Positions 60,301-64,000 of a DNA stretch of 64,000 bases are shown in pieces. Under the pieces are notes generated by a model, which made no database searches, was not told the DNA's origin, and saw only the letters and a list, made by a program, of their open reading frames with translations. Position 1 is the first letter of the stretch, and the number at the start of each line of letters is the position of its first letter. The stretch covers positions 2,069,761-2,133,760 of the forward strand of contig VCAZ01000048.1 of assembly GCA_005784505.1 (NCBI GenBank). Direction: 5' to 3'. This DNA comes from Bagarius yarrelli (lineage: Eukaryota > Chordata > Actinopteri > Siluriformes > Sisoridae). The position numbers and the translations under genes were made by a program.

Positions 60301-62400
60301 GTGTTGTAACAGAAATATATTGTGATACTCAAGTTTGGACAGACAAGGAAGGCCTATAATTTAGACTGATTTAGACTGCTATGTTTACTAGCAAACAAAT
60401 GTTATTCAAACCCCGCTTGAGCAGCTATCTATTACTGAATTCGTCATCGTTTTATTTTAATTAGTTAAACGCCCACTAATTAGTTGACTCCACTAACTAC
60501 CTGGATGTTTTTACATTTTTGAAAAAAAAAAAAACGTTTGTGAAGATTTTGTGAATAAAGCCCCAAGTCTTTCTGCTGTTTAAAGGTTGAGCTGAAGCTT
60601 TCCTACAGTCTGTTACTTGACATTAGATGTGAGTATTGTACATGCTTTATTATGTAATGCTAGATTTAATTTTTATACCATTTGGGAAGTAGTTAAATCG
60701 ATGCACCATATACATACAGAGTATATTTGTAAATGTAGTAACATTGTATTTGTGATCATTAGAAGTAGTTTTACACCCCAGCAAGCACAGAACGTGATTC
60801 TGAAATAACCATGAATAATATACCCGAGTAAGAATAAATCATAACATTCTGATACATCATTAGTCTTTAAATTTGTAAAATTATTCTTTTTCCTGCAAAG
60901 ACACTAAGTTGATTATGAAGCTATTTTTCTATGCATTTTTTAGCATTATAACATGGGGCGAATGAATTTTATATACTACATAGTTACATGGATATATGCA
61001 CACATACCTGGTCTGCTGGGATGAGTTTGTTGTTGACATATAAAAAAAAAAAAAATTTTTACGAAAAAAAAAAGTTCTAAAAATGTTTTTCCAGGAACAA
61101 AACTAACTTTTTTTTGTCTGAAGATTCATAGGAAAACCTTAAAATAACACATCTGCACTGACTGCTGATTTTAGTTCTGTTGAAATTTTACCATTATCTG
61201 GTAAAATAATACCAGTAAAAATATATTTTTAAAAAATGTTTAACAATAATAGTAACAGTAAAAATATTTGAAAAACTTTACGAGTACATGTTAATAACAT
61301 GCTACGCTAAAGTTTTGGGAAGATGCATTATTTATTACTGGCAAAATAAAAAATAAAAAAATCAGGCTAGTCTAGTCTTTAAGACTAAGGAGTTCATGAT
61401 TGCTGTGTAGCATGTGGGTAGATTTAAGTCATGAAGTAAAAAACAGCCTAATAAAGACGCTAAATAAATAAAATAACGTGCTTAATGGTCCTGTGCTTTG
61501 CATGTGGTATTAAATTGATGTTAATGACAATAATGGCAAAATTAGACAATAATCTCAGGAGGACACTGAAAAAAATTCCCCCAGTTACTCTTGTTAACAT
61601 AAAAAAAAGTTCTCACATAGCTGAAAAAAAACTTCCTATAGAATCCTATAGTTACACGACTAAAACATCCAGTTAGAAAGCAAACTTGTAGATATACAGA
61701 TACAGTTTAGGAAGCTAACTTTCTTGCCTTTAAGTGATCTCCACAGAGAGCACACTAGATTTTAGTATTAGTTTAGTGTCTTAAATTTTCATTTTGTAAG
61801 AGAAATGTACTAAAACAACGTTAAAATTTTAGTCAGCAATGCTATTTAATTTGAATTAAATTATAAAAATGTATATACAATTATTAAAACCTTTGCAACA
61901 GGTGATTCTGCTACATTAGCTCTTTTTGGTGGTTGCTTTGCACATCTACTTAAACTCTAAAAAAAACAAACAAAAAACCCAATAATCTTATGAGATTATT
62001 GACATAAATTTATATCTTTACTGCGTCCTTCAGCAAATAAAGGCGTGTACCGGTCACAGTTAAGTTTCACAGATGATAGAAAAACAACTAAATAAAATTA
62101 AAACATGCAGCTTTTTATAAACAAAACTGTGCATGTGGAGGTAAAACTTTTGCACTTTCCATAATCCTCTAAATAAAAAATTCTCTAAAGAACAAAGTCA
62201 CAAATCATAAGAAAATAAGGGACATCAACATATTTTAATGTGTTTAAAATTGTCTTCTCTAAACTTTTCAGATGTATCATGAAAAGATGCTATTGTTTGA
62301 CCAAAAGCTGTGATAGAAACGCTTAGACTTTTTGTAACGTGTTCCTTAGAAAAAGAAGTAGAATATTATGTAGTTAACTTAGTCATAATTACTCAGTTTA
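57331..62400. other. Intergenic region gad1 to sp5
   Basis: AT-rich, with frequent poly(A)/poly(T) runs, a 7-bp minisatellite at 58484-58522 and a CTCF-like site at 58168-58181. No coding exon was recognised on either strand; reading frames here are up to 131 codons (58741-59136 minus) and lack domains. The human neighbour ERICH2 was not recognised. Confidence 0.5.
58484..58522. repeat. CACTACC minisatellite
   Basis: About 5.5 perfect tandem copies of the 7-bp unit CACTACC. Confidence 0.95.
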
Positions 62401-62545
62401 TATAAAATAACATCCTTTAGCTCGAGATCAGGTTTTCAAACAGAGCTTTCCAAACCCAGGTAATATTATACGGTCTTAACCTGTGGTTCCACTTAGTCTG
62501 ATAGGAAAACTTTAAATACTCAACTTTAAATGGATGAACAAGTTC

Positions 62546-62551
62546 TTTATT
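62546..62551 (-). terminator. Possible sp5 poly(A) signal (minus strand)
   Basis: AATAAA on the minus strand lies about 350 bases downstream of the sp5 stop codon at 62906-62904. Usage is inferred. Confidence 0.4.
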
Positions 62552-62903
62552 TTTACACAGCAATTCAACAGTTGGTTTACATTTTAGCATGCGAAAACAC
62601 CCCACAAGGAGTGAAAACTGACACTTTCCTTCAACAAAAGCTATTAAATATATATATTTACAATTAATTTGAGCTCTTCCACCGAAGACAGAGATCTTCA
62701 CACAAGTTCCAAACTTGTTAGTGATATATGGGCAGCACAGCACGCCTTTCAATGTCCCCATGAAAACTGGTGTACAAATCATAATTACACATCCAAACAT
62801 GTAACTTCCAAAGGAGTGCAAAGATTTGTCAAGAAAGTTGCCAAATTTTTGGAAGTCCACTGTATATATGCCTGGTGCGCAAAGTCTATTTAGTTTTAGT
62901 CTC

Positions 62904-63989
62904 TTAAACCTGTCTGGTATCCTCTCGTTTAACCTGTTCGGCGCTTTTTTCATGGGGTTTGGCTTTCTTGTTTAGATGTGTTTTTACATGTTTGGCCAAG
63001 TGGTCGCTCCTCATAAACCTCTTGCAGCAGTCAGGACAGGCAAAGCGCTTCTCCCCGGTGTGTGTCCTCAGGTGCCTCTGCAGCTCGTCGGAGCGGGTAA
63101 AACTTTTGCCACAGAAAAGCCAGTTGCAGACGAACGGTCTTTCTCCAGAGTGCCAACGGAGGTGCGCTTTCAGGTGCGACGTTTTGCCGTAAACTTTACC
63201 GCACCCGGGAACATGGCACACGTGCTGCTTCTTTTTACCCGGTTCGTCGCTGGAGCTGGACGTCTGGCAGTTTGGGCAGCGACACCTACGACACCGGCGC
63301 GCCGAAGCGAGAGGGGATTTGGGATGCAACAGTGCAGCAATCTGACTTTGGTACTGCGCCAAATCCGTGTGGCCAAGAACTAAACCCCTCTGAAGAGGAA
63401 AACGGTGCGGCGCCAGTGACGACGGGTGACTTACGGCGTTTCCCTGTTGCAAACTCCACCACGGGATGTCCTCGGCCGGATTTGGGGACAGCTGTCTCTG
63501 TTGTTGGGGTACCAGGCCAGAGTGGCCGGTTACAAAAGCCGGCACAGAAGGTGGCATTGGTGGTGGAGACGTATACGTCACAGCGGGGACGTAGGTCGGC
63601 GGACACGTGGGCTGTAATGACTGCACGGAGCAGGGCAACATCTTGACCGGCGAGAAGTCGTAGGGGTACGAGGGCTCTGCCGGAGGTGTTAACGGTAACT
63701 CATGGGGCGAGCTGTAGGAGCCTTGGAGGTGCGCGGTAAGTGGAGCTTTAGACGATAGTCCGAAAGAGGAACTGGTAGAAAGAGCAGGCTGAGGATTCGC
63801 CTCGTTACTCCAAGGATGGAAAATGCGCGAAGGAGAACCCAGGGTCGCGTCGTACGGAACTTGGATGAAATCGGCTGGGTTTGATGTGTGGTGGTGGTGA
63901 TGGTGGTGCCCGATCCGGCTACATGTAGCTGCTAAAAGCGCCAGAGGTGTATGCTTGCTGTTCTCCGGTGAAGAATTGGGTGTACGGTC
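62904..63989 (-). CDS. sp5: SP5 transcription factor, last coding exon (exon 1 beyond right edge)
   Basis: SP5 is an Sp/KLF zinc-finger factor, a direct Wnt/beta-catenin target that binds GC boxes and mostly represses. The exon begins after TTGTCCAG at 63990 with DRTPNSSPENSKH, the same place as in human SP5, where exon 1 encodes only about 17 residues (MAAVAVLRNDS...). It encodes 361 residues. Landmarks: TPLALLAATCSRIG followed by seven His, FIQVPYDATLGSPSRIFHPW, HELPLTPPAEPSYPYDFSPVKM, RQLSPNP, LQRGLVLGHTDLAQYQSQIA, the Sp buttonhead box RRCRRCRCPNC, then three C2H2 fingers (KVYGKTSHLKAHLRWH, KSFTRSDELQRHLRTH, KRFMRSDHLAKHVKTH), and a C-terminal VKREDTRQV. DNA-contact residues in the fingers match the Sp family. 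The ATG at 63641 (MLPCSV) is internal, not the start. Which fish paralogue this is cannot be decided from this sequence. Confidence 0.95.
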   Translation of the reverse strand, partial: DRTPNSSPENSKHTPLALLAATCSRIGHHHHHHHTSNPADFIQVPYDATLGSPSRIFHPWSNEANPQPALSTSSSFGLSSKAPLTAHLQGSYSSPHELPLTPPAEPSYPYDFSPVKMLPCSVQSLQPTCPPTYVPAVTYTSPPPMPPSVPAFVTGHSGLVPQQQRQLSPNPAEDIPWWSLQQGNAVSHPSSLAPHRFPLQRGLVLGHTDLAQYQSQIAALLHPKSPLASARRCRRCRCPNCQTSSSSDEPGKKKQHVCHVPGCGKVYGKTSHLKAHLRWHSGERPFVCNWLFCGKSFTRSDELQRHLRTHTGEKRFACPDCCKRFMRSDHLAKHVKTHLNKKAKPHEKSAEQVKREDTRQV

Positions 63990-64000
63990 CTGGACAATCC

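Noticed and set aside
63272..63646. Plus-strand frames antisense to sp5 (up to 135 codons between 62976 and 63646)
   Set aside because: These are shadows of the GC-rich sp5 coding exon on the opposite strand.

Overview
The window looks like a vertebrate, almost certainly teleost fish, nuclear genome. It is AT-rich, with intron-split genes, dense microsatellites (CA, GA, AAT, TATC), Tc1-like and other terminal-inverted-repeat elements and fish-type dispersed repeats. The catfish/ostariophysan style of the repeats is only a guess. I see no bacterial, phage or CRISPR content. Most coding content falls into five genes whose exons I joined by hand from GT-AG (once GC-AG) boundaries, checking reading phase at every junction.

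Layout, left to right: (1) the 5' part of dcaf17 on the minus strand, nine coding exons at 604-3071, continuing beyond the left edge; (2) mettl8 on the plus strand, nine coding exons at 4573-12269, divergent from dcaf17 and probably sharing its promoter; (3) tlk1 on the plus strand, about 22 coding exons at 15532-39444, with a 12.5 kb first intron; (4) a 7.5 kb gene-free interval with a degenerate Tc1-like element and a LINE-like 3' tail; (5) gad1 on the minus strand, sixteen coding exons at 56221-46915, giving a complete 591-residue GAD67; (6) a 6.5 kb AT-rich intergenic stretch; (7) the large last exon of sp5 on the minus strand, 63989-62904, with exon 1 beyond the right edge.

Gene order and orientation match the human 2q31.1 block (DCAF17, METTL8, TLK1, GORASP2, GAD1, SP5), except that no GORASP2 exon is visible between tlk1 and gad1. 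The genes do not form one pathway: DCAF17 is a CUL4-DDB1 substrate receptor, METTL8 a mitochondrial tRNA m3C methyltransferase, TLK1 a nuclear chromatin kinase, GAD1 makes GABA, and SP5 is a Wnt-responsive zinc-finger repressor. They are linked by old synteny.

The most notable observation is in tlk1 exon 1. The conserved start (MSVQS) and the conserved continuation (SGSTGSLEEG...) lie in different frames. The junction creates a near-consensus splice donor (AAA|GTAAGT) which, if used, would rejoin the reading frame to exon 2. Other points are a GC-AG intron in gad1, four CTCF-like motifs spread over the locus, a 39-nt in-frame microexon in tlk1, and a 178-codon ORF overlapping the sp5 stop codon. 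I found no evidence for a wholly new biological system.
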